Part shown: piece after piece, positions 37,445-48,637 of the stretch
Layout: every line of letters begins with the position of its first letter
How positions within the stretch are numbered: position 1 is the stretch's first letter
DNA from: Lunularia cruciata
Lineage: Eukaryota; Streptophyta; Marchantiopsida; Lunulariales; Lunulariaceae
Direction of reading: 5' to 3'
Length of the DNA stretch: 64,000 nucleotides
Assembly: GCA_948567375.1 (NCBI GenBank)
Contig: OX419755.1
Coordinates: 70,250,944-70,314,943, forward strand
Program-made: the position numbers and the translations under genes
Notes under the pieces: model-generated
Databases searched by the model: none
What the model saw: the letters and a program-made list of their open reading frames with translations, nothing else
What the model was told of the DNA's origin: nothing

Positions 37445-38868
37445 AACGTAGACAATGGTAAGGAACTGACTTTGTAGCCACTGTTTCAAGCCATCATAGG
37501 CAGCCCCTCGGTCCACGTGTGTGTATAGGTAGACGATAGTTGCATAGTCGAACTAAAGAGTAGATCTTTCTCATGGGCATAAAGAACACTAACTGCTCAA
37601 GAAAGTTGCAAATGACATTGTCTCTCTCGTGGAGAGATTTCGTCATCTTAGATTGCTAGCTCTCTAGCGGGTTTTCTCATTTTAGATTGTTGGAGGCATT
37701 TGTTTATTCATATTCTCGAACCTTTTCCACTCTGTGTTTTCTCTGCGGTCAATACTCATGTCTGAGGGAGAGTGTATGGTATGTGGTGTTTCGCTAGTTA
37801 TTAACTTTGTGTTTGACGGTGTTTTCTCATTTCAGATTGTTGTGGATGTTCATGGGAACCAAGGCATCTGGTGGAAATTTTCCTAAGGAGATTTTGGACG
37901 TTGCGGATTCGAATCTTAGGTGTTCCCAGTATAACAATTGCATCAAACCATAGACATCTTCGTTAAAACGGTGATAAAGTACGTGATAAAGTATCTACAC
38001 TTAACTAGTGTAAGGCTAGTGGGGCTCTAATCCCATTTGCTCCCTTAGCTTCCGTCTCAAAGTGTCCGTGGCGGGCTAGTAGAGTACTGTGAGGTGTAAA
38101 TTTGGTATATCGTCTTTTATTGAAATTTTCATTTTAATTTTTACTTTTAATTATCGGTTTAGTATATGGATGGCGAAAAGGAGCATAAGGATGGTCATAA
38201 ATTCTAACACATCGATTTATACTTGAAAATGTTTCATGGATTCCTTATGACTTACAGATTTTAGTTATGAAAAATAGATAACTTTTTCATATAATTTAAT
38301 GATATCTCAACTAGATTAACTCATCCATTGCAAGAAGGTGGTTTTCATATAGCTTTACATTTTTGATAGAAAAATATATATTGTAGATACTTATTTCACA
38401 TGATATGTAGTACAATATTTTTGGATAGAAATCATAATCTAAAAAATGATGAAATAAAATCTAAATATGAAATAAAATTAATTGAATAATAATAATAATA
38501 ATAATAAAATTACTAATAAAATTAATTACTCTGTAAGAATTCAATATAAATTTGATTTATTATATGAACCATAAGTTGTATAGGTCGTAGAATATATGAG
38601 ACTGTTTTGATTATCTTTTCTATGAAAAAAAAAAATTTTATGTGTATATACAAGTTGACTTGTATTGTAGATATTGAATAAAAAATTATTTCTAATTTAA
38701 TCTTAATAATTAATTTGAAATTTATCTATTAAATTGGATTCTTCTCTTGACCTCTTCCCATTAGTGGTTAAAATTGATAATCCTTAATGTCAAGTAAGTG
38801 AAATTGGAATCAACAACCTCATTTAGCTCAAAAATAAAAAGTAAACTTCTAAAATATAAAAGATATTA
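37445..38868. other. Intergenic DNA, becoming very AT-rich
   Basis: No gene. It contains a 22-bp direct repeat (about 37671-37692 and 37821-37842, GTTTTCTCATTT then AGATTGTTG), a B-box-like GGATTCGAATCT at 37905-37916, and an (AAT)n microsatellite at about 38485-38508. From 38.1 kb it is strongly AT-rich. Confidence 0.5.
38485..38508. repeat. (AAT)n microsatellite
   Basis: About eight consecutive AAT units in AT-rich DNA next to the Copia element. Confidence 0.85.
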
Positions 38869-39055
38869 TGAACTAAAAGTTCTAGGCTTGAGATAAGACC
38901 GAGAGAAGGTATTTCTTATTGTGTGTATGTACTTTCTTATATATACACTACGTTTCATCAGTCTACATGCATGCATATGTTGCATGCATGGAACCCAAAA
39001 TCTCAGGTTATGATTTGTGAAGTGGTGGATTGGACTAAAAAAATCACTCATAACA
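38869..39055 (-). repeat. Copia element, left (3') LTR
   Basis: About 187 bp matching 49637-49842: GAACTAAAAGTTCTAG, GAGATAAGACCGAGA, TATATATACACTACGTTTCAT, GAAGTGGTGGATTGGA, and a TAACA end. On the minus strand it contains a TATA box (GTGTATATATAAG), as expected for an LTR promoter. Ends are TG...CA-like. No flanking 5-bp duplication was confirmed. Confidence 0.65.
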
Positions 39056-40053
39056 CTCCTCCTCGAGATACCATTGATGCTATCTTGTTCTCAAATAAAG
39101 ACACTTCCTACACCTCATTAAAAACCATTGCTTCCAAAAGCCTTGAATGAGCGAAAAGACAAGCATTTGGAAAAGAGTATAGATGGAATAACATGGCCAA
39201 AAAGTTAGGCAGATCAATGGTTCTTTTATGCATGTTTCCTGGTGGTCTACATGCCTTCAGTAGTTAATATATAGTTTCTCTTCTTCATGCCAATAACAAC
39301 AAGCAAGCTATTATGTCTCATTAAAACTTTATTGTGTAAAAACCTGCTAGGCAGGAAAAGCCACAATGGACAGAAAAAGAGTACATTGCTATTGCTGATG
39401 GATTGTGTTGTTCTCCCCTAGATGAAGGTCACCAGGTTGTTGTAGAGTGAGGCATGGAAGTATATTCCAATGAGTAGTGCCATGTAAGCTTTTTGTGAAA
39501 ATACCTGCGATATTGTTACAAGATTGAACTTTCATCCTTTCAATCTCTTTGTCATTCAACTCATTGGTGAAAAAGAAATTTGGGGAGATGTACTTGACTC
39601 AATCACCCTTGATGTATACCTTCTTGATCTGCTCAATGCCCGTTTCATTTTCCTCTTACAAGATGGTGGGTTTTGTCATGGCAGAAAAACCACAACATGT
39701 ATGGATGTGGTGGATGATCTGCTCAATACCTTTGGTCACTTATCATAACCAAAGGCATTCTCAGCTAGCCTCATGCAAGGCAAGTATTTTGTCATATTTT
39801 GTCATAGTTTGCTGATGTTGCTTCCAAAATCTGTTTGGTAGATCTCCATGATATGGTTGTGCCATTCTGAAGGAAAATGTCCCTTGTCTACGATCTTTCT
39901 TTGTGTGGGTCTGACAAATATCCTACATCCGTATTTCCAACTAAACCGATTTCTTCTCTTTCCATCTTTTTGAAGTAGAGACCCATGTATTTTGTGCCTC
40001 ATAAGTATTGCAAGACTTATTTCATGCCAATCTAATGTTTGTTTTTTATTTCA
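39056..40053 (-). pseudogene. Copia pol, RNase H end (left of the nested element)
   Basis: Minus-strand remnants of the Copia RNase H region: a GYLSDPHK-like block and ISWRSTKQ near 39830-39960, then a segment parallel to the KGDRTKHI and FFFTHEL blocks near 39540-39640 and an FTKSL-like end near 39480-39500. In-frame stops occur throughout. It continues the RT remnant to the right of the nested gypsy element. RNase H normally removes the RNA strand of the RNA-DNA hybrid during reverse transcription. Confidence 0.7.
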
Positions 40054-40513
40054 TGTAACAATATGGATCTTACTGATGAGTTAGTCAAGATTAACAAAAT
40101 AGCTAGGCAAAATTAGCAAAGAATATTTTTAAAGTATCTAGGAAGCTACTTGGCACCTTCCGAGTGTTGGGTAAAGTGCATTCCAAGGTGAAAGTTTCCT
40201 GGCTAGCTTAGCTTGCACACCAAGTAAGTGGTTTCTAGAAGGAAGCTTCTTATGAAGCTTCTTTGCTAGCTTAGCTTGCATGCCAAGTAGACGGACTTCT
40301 AGAAGGAAGCTTCTTGAGAAGCTCCCTAGTTAATGTGGCTTGCATGCCAACCAAGCGGCTTTTAGGAAGCTTCTCAAGAGTTTTTTATATTTCTTTATAA
40401 ATACCAAAGCCTATGGTCATGTTAGGCATTTGGAGTTTCACTCATTGAAGTATCCCAATGTGATCTTTCACTCCAATATTCCATTCTCTTATTTCTCTCC
40501 TTGGTCTTTTACA
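40054..40513 (+). repeat. Chromovirus 5' LTR
   Basis: 460 bp from TGTAACAATATGG to CTTTTACA, aligned along its length with the 3' LTR at 45198-45681. It contains about three 60-63 bp internal units with AAGCTTC palindromes and a TATA box (TTTATAAATACC, about 40393). It is followed at once by a primer-binding site. The two LTRs differ visibly, about one base in seven over the first 110 bp by eye. Confidence 0.85.
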
Positions 40514-40526
40514 TGGGTATCATAGT
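40514..40526 (+). other. Primer-binding site, initiator tRNA-Met type
   Basis: TGGGTATCATAGT directly follows the 5' LTR and resembles TGGTATCAGAGC, the usual plant LTR-element site complementary to the 3' end of initiator methionine tRNA, with an extra G and one changed base. Confidence 0.7.
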
Positions 40527-40766
40527 AGGAATGGGATGGAATTTATGGACCACCAAATCCATTTTTGCCAAACCATTAGGATTTTTGTGTCCATGTACTA
40601 CCCAAGCATCATTTCACACAATTCATCATTGGACAGAACTTTTTGAATATAATCACTTGTTTGATGAACCCTTGGTACTTCTGATTGTAACTTATGGAGA
40701 ACAATGAATTTGTTGCATCTACGTGTTAACTTAGGTAAACTATAGGTAGCTTGATAGGGTAATAGT

Positions 40767-41672
40767 CATGGCGGCAATGCCCAAGGTTATCATTGCAATG
40801 TAGCAACAAATCAAGCACGTTACTCAATTGTTGGAAGAATGAGATCATCAACGACAAGAGCCTGTAAAGAAAGCACCATTTAAAGAAGGAGAAGAGCAAA
40901 TTTGATTTCCAAAGCCCAAGGTATTTGAAAGCAAGAATCTCATGGGCATAGTGTAGAATTTTTCATATGACTATGAACATTATTTTGAAGCTATAAATCT
41001 TCAAGATGAACAAAAGCAAATTCTCTTGGCTTCAAGCCAATTGGATGGAGTGGCAAAGCTATGGTGGCGGTTTTGAGTGGAGCAAGCTAAATGGAAAATT
41101 ATTACACCAATCTTGACATGGAGAGAATTTAAGAGTGCAATACTTGGTTAATTCTAAGTTATAGATTCCACACAAGCCACACAAGATAGGTTGGTAAAAA
41201 TAAAGCAAATTGGCTCTATAAAGAGTTACATCACGCAATTCTTGAACATCACTATGCAATTTCCATATATATAGGAAGGTGAAGCTTTGGATCAATTTGT
41301 GAGGAGCTTGAAGTCATGAACCAAATTGGATGTGACTATGCTTCCTCCAAAACACTTGGAGGAACCATGCAATTGGCTAAGTGCTTTGATTCCTTGGTTA
41401 CAACAACTTGATCTCAACCTCAACATACACAAAACTTGCCAATACACTACACATGGGTGGAGGAGCCAACACCAATGGAGATTGATGTTGTCCAACAGAA
41501 ACCACTTAGTATTGCAAATAGAGAAAGATTATGACAAAATAGTGGTTGCTTTTATTGTTGCCAAATTGGACATCATATTGTTGAATGTACACTCAAGAAT
41601 GGACAATCTCAACAAAATCACCCATATGGAGTTTGTGGAGTCTATTGATCAAGGAAACAAGGAACCCCAATA
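40767..41672 (+). pseudogene. Chromovirus gag remnant
   Basis: Broken frames carry a retrotransposon Gag pattern (FLNITMQFPY, then a LDQFVRSLK block near 41280-41320, then LPPKHLEEP). A CCHC zinc knuckle lies at 41547-41588 (CFYCCQIGHHIVEC, C-X2-C-X4-H-X4-C). Stops between blocks show loss of function. Gag would form the virus-like particle and bind the RNA. Confidence 0.7.
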
Positions 41673-41699
41673 GGAGATTTTGAGCTGCCTACTTAGAAC

Positions 41700-42059
41700 T
41701 TGATTAGTTCCAACAATGGGATTGAAAGCCTGGTCTATGCAAGTTTGCTTCACTTGCAAAGTATGATATCTAATGTTGATTGTAAAAGCTTGGTGGATTT
41801 TGGAGGTTCAAAGAATTGCATGTCTATGCAATTAATGAAGGAATTAAGTATCCTTATCAAGCTAGTAATTGGAAATAGTTTAATGATAGCGGATGGTAGA
41901 AAGGGTTCTGCATCCCTTATCTCACATCTTGTTACATTGAAGAAAAGGAAGGAGTATTTGGAGTGTATGAGGTCTATAGTGGCACCTCTACACTATGATA
42001 TCATTCTAGGTCTACCTTGGTTTGAACGTCATAAGGTTCAATTTGATTGGACCCAATGA
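41700..42059 (+). pseudogene. Chromovirus aspartic protease remnant
   Basis: A 119-codon open frame. SLVDFGGSKNCMS stands where the family has a D-S/T-G active site followed by A-T-H-N-F; here it reads D-F-G, so the active-site serine/threonine is replaced. The conserved DIILGLPWFERH end of the protease domain is clear. The family cleaves Gag-Pol. Confidence 0.75.
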
Positions 42060-42140
42060 CAAATTCAAATACAACACCAAGGTAAGAAATTTTGATTAGG
42101 TCGTTTGGCATCTTTGAGGAAGACACCTAAGAATAGTCAA

Positions 42141-42260
42141 TCTCAAGATGGAAAGTTTATTAAGAAAGCAGCCATAGAGCAAGCTTTGAAGGAAGATAAG
42201 TCCCAAGATGGAGAGTTTGTCAAGAAAGCAGCCATATAGCAAGCTTTGGGAGAAGATATG
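42141..42260. repeat. 60-bp tandem duplication inside the pol region
   Basis: Two adjacent 60-bp units (42141-42200 and 42201-42260), each beginning TCYCAAGATGG and containing AAGAAAGCAGCCATA. It is an in-frame-length duplication between protease and RT, a linker region, probably from replication slippage. Confidence 0.85.
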
Positions 42261-43720
42261 TCTATTTTTGCGGTGTGGATCAAGCCAATTGCACATGGAG
42301 AATTTGAGGAGGGCCAAACTTTTCATCAAGCAACGATTGATCAAATAGTTGAGGAGTTTTCAAATTTACTTTTGAATGATCTACCAAAGAGATTACACTC
42401 CAATCATGGTAGGGCCTTCAAGATTGAGTTATTGCCAAGAAGTACTCCGATGAGTAGACCAATCTATTGGCTCTCACCAAAGGAGTTGGATGAGCTTTGA
42501 ACAACACTAATGGAGTTGTTGGAGAAGAATTTCATACAACATAATACATCTCCTTGGGGAGCATTGATACTATTTGTTCTAAAGAAGGATGGAGGACTTC
42601 ACTTTTATATTGTGTCCTCAATGACAAACAATGAAGAATGCATATCCCTTGCCTCAAATTGATGATTTGCTTTATCAATTGAGTGGAGCATGATGCTTCT
42701 CTAAATTGGATCTCCAAAGTAGCTATTGGAAGATTCCCATTAATAGAGAGGATGTACCAAAGATTACCTTTCATGCAAGGTATGGGCATCTTCAATAGAG
42801 AGCTTTACCTTTTGAGCTCACTAATGCTCCAACAGTCTTCATTGATCAGATACATTGGGTGTTGGATGGGCTATTGGATTGATACATGGTGTTGTTCTTG
42901 GATGATATCTTAATCTATAGCAAGATAGAGGTAGAACACACAAATCATGTGCAAGAGGTCCTAAGATGACTACATCAATGGAAGTTTTATTGCAAGAAGT
43001 CAAAGTATGCATTTTGGCAAAAGGAAGTTATGTTCTTGGGTCATAAGATCTCATTAGAGGGGATCAAGATGGAAGAGGAGAAAATTAAGGCCATCATTGA
43101 TTGGCCTTACCCCAAAGGATGCCACATAAGTGAGTGCATTTAATAGATTGGCAAGTTTTTACCAATAGTTCATCCACTATTATGCTTATGTGGCCACACC
43201 ATTGACCAATCTCTTGGGGAAGATTGCAAGATTTCAATGGATCACCAAGCTAAAGAAGCATTCTAAAAGTTGAAACATATGGTGTTTTCAAGACCCATCT
43301 TTCAACCATATGATCCTCAGCCACCTTGTGTGGTTGATTTCAATACTTCTAATGTTTCCATTAGAGCCATGTTGCAATAGTAATTTCCATATGGATTACA
43401 TCCCATTGCATGTCTATTGTGCCGACTAAACACTATGGAAAGAAATTACTCTGCTTGAGATCCAGAACAACTAGCAATGCTATATGCCACCAAGGTATGG
43501 AGAATTTATCTCTTGGGAAAACAAGTGATCATGCGGACTGATCACAAACCCTTGTTGCATACATTACATTTGGAGCATATGAAGAGTCAACATCATCAAA
43601 GGGAGGAACAATTACAAATGTTTGACCTCAAACTTGAGTACAAACCTGGTTGATTTCATGTCATCTCTGATACCTTATCATGAAGACTTGATTTGAAGTC
43701 TCTTCCTCTCATCACGGTGG
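42246..43720 (+). pseudogene. Chromovirus reverse transcriptase and RNase H remnant
   Basis: RT blocks: FKIELLPRSTPMSRPIYWLSP (about 42418-42480), a KLDLQSSYW segment (about 42700), FELTNAP (about 42812) and the catalytic VLFLDDILIYSK (about 42890-42925) with both aspartates kept. After it come a GHKIS-like block (about 43040), a SAFNRLASFYQ-like segment and an RNase H/IRTDHKPL-like block (about 43530). In-frame stops and frameshifts separate them. Synthesises DNA from the element RNA in functional relatives. Confidence 0.75.
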
Positions 43721-43899
43721 CAATTATGACGGTGTCAGTCAACTTCAAAGTCTAAATCAAGTTTAGGAAAACTTTACAATAAGAACCCTTCTTTCAGATG
43801 GTACAAGGTCATCTTCCAACATGCAACAAGGAGTACAAAATCTTCTCATTCAAGGAAGACCTTCTATTTGTGTGAGAACCTGATCTATGTTCCAACCAA

Positions 43900-44700
43900 G
43901 GGTGCTCTCCAACTTGAGCACTTTCAAGAAGCCCATGACTTACTAATCATTGGTCACATGGATGTAGAGTGGACCTTGGATACCCTCCAACTCCAATGGT
44001 GGTGACCCAACATGGCACAAGATGTTCAAGAGTTTGTTTGATCTTGTGAGAGTTGCCGATGCAACAAGGCCAGCAACCAGACACCAATTGTACTCCTTTA
44101 ACCACTCTCCATTCCATATGCTCGATAGGAACACATGAGCTTAGATCTCATCACATCCTTACCCAAGACAAAGCAAGGTCACACAACAATCATGGTGTTT
44201 GTGGATAAGTTTAGTAAGCAAATCCATTTGGCAATAACCTTTGATACAATGGATGCTCCAACATTGGCATATATCTACTTTGACAATGTCTTCAAGCATC
44301 ATGAGATGCCTCATGTACTCATCTCTGACCATGGTCCTTGAATCATTGGAAAATTTTGGCAAACACTCTTCCAAATACTTGGCACCAAGCTTACTTTGTC
44401 CCAAGTCTATCATCCTCAAATGGATAGACAAACCAAACTAGAAAATCTTACCTTGGAGTATATACTTTGAACCTTTGTCAACGTTCACCATACAATTGGG
44501 ATGATTCTCTTGAAGTTGCTAAGTTTGCATACAATAATTCCAAACATGCAAGCATTGGATTCTCTTCTTTCTTCCTTAATTTTGGCCAAGATCCACTTGT
44601 TCTAGATTCCTTTCTTGCTCCTCTTCCATCTCATGTACCTCATACTTCTACCTTCTTGACCACCATATCCTAATCCCTCCAACAAACCAAATCTCATCTC
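43900..44700 (+). pseudogene. Chromovirus integrase remnant
   Basis: A zinc-binding part (WWPNMAQDVQEFV ... SCESCRCNKA, about 44000-44070) is followed by the catalytic core: MSLDLITSLPKTKQGHTTI (from 44135), MVFVDKFSKQIHLA, FDNVFKHHEMPHVLISDHGP, and a YHPQMDRQT segment at about 44410. The first two core acidic residues (in SLDLI and ISDHGP) are visible. Stops break the frame. The family inserts element DNA into chromosomes. Confidence 0.8.
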
Positions 44701-44778
44701 CTTGTTGCTTAGAATCATTAGAAAAAATATGTTGACCACCATCATCATGATCTCACCTTTCAACTCGTTGATAAGGTC

Positions 44779-45175
44779 ATGCTCTTCTCTAGTAATCTTG
44801 CTCCTAGATGGATAGGACCCTTTGATGTCACACAAAGCATTTCTCTCATTGCTTATCAACTTATCTTGCCTTCTCATATGCAAATCCACCCTATCTTTCA
44901 TATTTCTAAGTTGGAGCCCTTTGTTCTTAATCCATCTTCTTTTCTCTCTCATGTCCAACCTCCTCCTCTTGTCTCTATCAAGAATTATGAGGATTATGAA
45001 GTTGATTGTATCCTTGCATGTTGCCACATTCAGCAAACCTGCAAACAACATACATAGTACAAAGTCCTTTGGAAAGGATATCCCTTTCATGATGCCACTT
45101 GGGAACCTCTTTCTTATCTCCAAAATGCACAAACGGCTATCCAAGAGTTGGAAGCTTCCATGGTGATGATTACAT
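44779..45175 (+). pseudogene. Integrase C-terminus with chromodomain remnant
   Basis: The block LAPRWIGPFDV and HPIFHISKLEPF is the usual integrase C-terminus. It is followed at about 44990-45135 by a chromodomain-like pattern: YEVDCIL, then YKVLWKGYPFHDATWEPLSYL after one in-frame stop. The aromatic and W-K-G-Y / T-W-E-P positions are those of chromodomains, which in this group direct insertion to methylated-histone chromatin. This places the element among chromoviruses. Confidence 0.8.
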
Positions 45176-45188
45176 CACCAACTAGCGG

Positions 45189-45197
45189 TGGAGGAAA
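45189..45197 (+). other. Polypurine tract before the 3' LTR
   Basis: TGGAGGAAA, purine-rich apart from its first base, directly precedes the 3' LTR, the expected primer for plus-strand DNA synthesis. Confidence 0.6.
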
Positions 45198-45681
45198 TAT
45201 AACAATATGGAGCTTACCAATGAGTTAGTCAAGAATAGCAAAGTAGCAAATAGGCCAAATTAGCTAAAAATATTCTAAAAGCATCTAGAAAGCTACTTGG
45301 CACCTTCCACGTGTTAGTTAATGTGCATGCCAAGGAGGAAGCTTCTTGGGAAGCTTCCTTGCTAGCTTAGCTTGCACGCCAAGTAAGTGGCTTCTAGAAG
45401 GAAGCTTCCTGGGAAGTTTTTTGGATGGCTTAGCTTGCACGCCAAGTAAGTAGCTTCTAGAAGGAAGCTTCTTGGGAAGTTTTTTGGATGGCTTAGCTTG
45501 CATGCCAAGTAGGTGGCTTTTAGGAAGCTTCTTGAGAAGTTCTCAAAAGCCTTGTATATTTCTCCATAATACCAAAGCCTATGCTCATGTTAGGCATTCA
45601 GAGTTTCCCTCATTCAAGTGTCCCAACATGATCTTCCACTCCAATATTTCATTCTCCTATTTCTTTCTTTGGTCTTTTATA
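45198..45681 (+). repeat. Chromovirus 3' LTR
   Basis: 484 bp aligned with 40054-40513. The first dinucleotide is now TA and the last TA instead of TG and CA, both explained by C-to-T type changes. It contains three clear units of about 62 bp (starting near 45362, 45424 and 45487). Confidence 0.85.
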
Positions 45682-47000
45682 GTTCATGGTTGTACCTAAC
45701 TAGGAGATTTATAGCAAATGCAATGTTTGGCCAAGTTCCATTCACCATGTACATCAACACTCCTATTGTGCCCTAGTATAGTAATTCTAATCTGCTTCAT
45801 TGTCTTGTTGTGGCCCATATGGATCCTTGTTCATGTCTAATAGTTGTACAACCATATGCACCTTTATTAGGTCCATGTTGAAGCATTTCATCATCTTTTG
45901 TGTGTATGTCTTTTGGTGTAATAAGATGCCATCTTTGACACAATCAAGTTGCAAGTTGAGGCAAAACAAATTTCATCCCAAGTCCTTCATTTTGAACTCT
46001 CTTACTAGGGTAGTCATAGCATCCTTTTCTTTCTTCTTTGTACCAATGATGTTGATGTTATGAATGTAAATTGCAACTATAGCAAATTTGTCACCCACTC
46101 TCTTAATGAAGAGACATGGGCAAATTTTTTTGTTGATGAATACTCTCTAACTACATGGTGATGAAGTGTTTCACCATGTAGTCAGAGAGTGTTTGAAACC
46201 ACATGTGACAAGCTTTTTTTAAGCCTTAAAGTCACCGGCACAGCTTTATTGATAGATTCCTCCATGTTCTACTATTAGAAGTGGCAACCCATCTTGCATG
46301 CCCTTAGGGAACTTTCATATATATTTATTTTTCAAGGTACTCATAAAGGTATGTTATAAAAGTATGTTATGACAATGTCCATCATGCACATTTTCAAGGT
46401 CTCTTAAATAGCCCAACTAATCAAGTATCAAAATGTTGTAGAATCCACAACTAGAGAGTATGTTTTGGTGTAGTTTAGACCAATTTTCTACATAAACCCT
46501 TGAGCAATGAGATGAGCTTTGAATCATATGACCTTGTTGTTCTCAATCTATCTCCTAGCAAAGACTCATTTGTGCTTGACAAGAGTAAATCCCTATGGCC
46601 TTTGTTGTATGTTTCCAACAATATTGCAATTCTTCAATGATTCTAGCTCTGATCTTATTGCACCTTTCCATCTAGGCCGATTGTTTGATGAGTGTGCGTC
46701 CATGACCATCTGACAATATCAGTCATCCAAAAAGGTCATAGTGATATGATAGCTAAAGTTTTCATCCACATATGTCAAATGCCAGGGCAACCTGATGGTT
46801 GTGAAGCCAACAACAAGCTCATCATTGTCTATGACCAGCCCTTCTAGCTCATCATCATTCTCCTCTTGACCAAAAGCATTGGTACGAAAGGAGTATCAAT
46901 CTTTCCTCAGATTTTGGTTGGTCCTAGCCATCTCAACGTCCGTTCTCCTTTTGCATGGTGTACTATCTTTAGTATCAATTTGTCGCACTCTCTTCTTCCT
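45682..47000 (-). pseudogene. Copia reverse transcriptase remnant (right of the nested element)
   Basis: Minus-strand frame 45787-45969 reads FCLNLQLDCVKDGILLHQ and on to NKDPYGP, a well-conserved Copia RT end, followed to the left by a NGTWPNIAFAINLL segment that runs into the nested insertion. The catalytic Y-V-D-D motif position (plus 46057-46068) now encodes Y-I-H-N, so both aspartates are lost. A 20-bp inverted repeat (46142-46190) also disrupts it. Confidence 0.75.
46142..46190. repeat. Quasi-palindrome, 20-bp arms with a 9-bp loop
   Basis: Arms ACTCTCTAACTACATGGTGA (46142-46161) and TCACCATGTAGTCAGAGAGT (46171-46190) are complementary except at one position. It lies within the Copia RT remnant. 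Confidence 0.9.
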
Positions 47001-48000
47001 TGGAATTTATTCATTTGTGAGGACATTTATTATTGCAAGCCAAGCTGGAGCATCAACATTGGTTGCATCTACATGATTTGGCAATGTGACCACCTTTGTG
47101 ATGTTCACAATGTCAATAAATCTATCATGCAGTTTGTTGGTAAGTTTGTTAAGCAATAATAGCTTGAGTTCTTCATCTTCTCTAAGGTTTTTTTGTGGGT
47201 CTTGATGCATTGTCCTTCCATTGGCCAAATTAATACATCTTCTTGTTGCTTATTGTTCTTGTCCTTTCCTCCCCCTAGCAATGGGAAGGTGGATTCATTG
47301 AATTTGCACTCGTCAAAACAAGCTTTGAACATATTGTTGGTTGTAGGTTCAAGTTATCAAATTTGGGATGGGGAATTTCATCCACATAAATCCTTAATTT
47401 TTGTGAGCACATCTTTGTTCTCTTGGGTGGTATAATAAGAACATATATTGCACAATAAACAACTTGTGAGTGTGATATTGACAAGGAAAATCTAGTGTCT
47501 GATTGGTGAGGTGATTGGTCTTCGTATGTTGATGGCTGTAATTGCAATAGATACCCAAAGTAGAGCACAACATGCTCCCATGAAAATATCGGTAATCATG
47601 ACTAAAGTAGTACCAATTAGGCTACTAGCTGAACCTTTTTTATGAATGACTTGGTAAGGTTTGTTTTGTGTGGACATGGAGGATAAAGTATTGTAAGTCG
47701 ATACCAATGGCTGTGAAAAAAATTTTCAAGCATGGGCAAAATGAATATTCTTGCATTGTCCATCTTGATGGTATTTATGAGATGATCAAGGAATTGATCC
47801 CACAATTGGATGATTTTGGATAGTAGGCATGGAAATGCCAAGTTCCTCATAGACAAGAGATTGACATGGGAGCAGCGGGATGATGCATTGATCACTACTT
47901 GGAAGTATCAAAATGGACCATAAGGTGAGTGAATTGGCCTGTAAATATCACCATGGAGTTGTGCAAGAAATTAGGGTGATTTGGATGGCTACTTGTAGAT
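47000..48000 (-). pseudogene. Copia integrase remnant
   Basis: Minus-strand blocks: KSFIKKVQLVA near 47620-47650 (Copia ...SLIKRLQLIAR...), a region at about 47750 corresponding to the R-L-D-N-A block of the integrase core, and NESTFPLLGGGKDK at about 47250-47300 from the linker after integrase. In-frame stops are present. It lies in the correct Copia order, integrase before RT. Confidence 0.7.
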
Positions 48001-48103
48001 TGACGGTCTAGTGATTAACCTTCCTTGTGGACAAGGTCCATATGTCATCTAGGAAGAGCGGATGCAAAAGGAGGTTGTTTGAAGTGGTAGGTGTTGTACA
48101 TTC

Positions 48104-48600
48104 CTAATCATTTGGTGCATCATCATGTCCCTCTGGATGTCCTAGGCATGAATGCAATAGGTTGAAGTTTGTTGCAGCTTTGTCTTTGTCATTGGTGGTG
48201 GGAGTAATAGCATCAATACTGATGGTAGTAAGTACTTCAACCACTTGCAGCATGGTGTAGTACAAATTGTTGTCCACTTGGGAAAAATTCTCTACCATCT
48301 TCTCTAGTAATCCAACTAATCATTATGTTGCCTTCAATATGTCTTGGCCATTCTCAATGTCTATTATTAGGTGCATACCATTGTGCTTGAAGATGTTGAA
48401 GGAGAGTAAGTGTGGGTTGTCATTGGGTCATAGATGGTATTAAGTAGCTCCAAGATGGTCCCCTAAGGAAGTCAAATTTGTGCATGGCCATTGCCACTAC
48501 ATGGGTGACACCATCTATGGTGGTTATTGGAATTGGGCCAAACTTCAATGTGGTATGTCTTGTCTTGTCACAAAGCATTAGATGTGTACTTCCATTGTTG
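48104..48600 (-). pseudogene. Copia gag-pre-integrase and protease-region remnant
   Basis: The frame 48104-48298 ends with FNLLHSCLGHPEG, the GAG-pre-integrase signature. Sequence to the right (about 48300-48600) corresponds by position to the protease region but retains no active-site motif that I can read with confidence. Confidence 0.6.
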
Positions 48601-48637
48601 ATGATGCAAGTGTTCTTTCATTTTGCCAAAGGTTTAG

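Larger units (their letters stand above)
40054..45681 (+). mobile_element. Ty3/gypsy chromovirus, full structure but degenerate
   Basis: LTR, PBS, gag, protease, RT, RNase H, integrase, chromodomain, polypurine tract and LTR are all present in the order of plant chromoviruses. Flanking TTTCA (40049-40053) and GTTCA (45682-45686) are a 5-bp target duplication with one mismatch. Many in-frame stops make it inactive. It is nested inside the Copia element on the opposite strand. Confidence 0.85.

Noticed and set aside
44602-45144. 180-codon minus-strand frame as a gene
   Set aside because: It is the antisense of the chromovirus integrase C-terminus and chromodomain.
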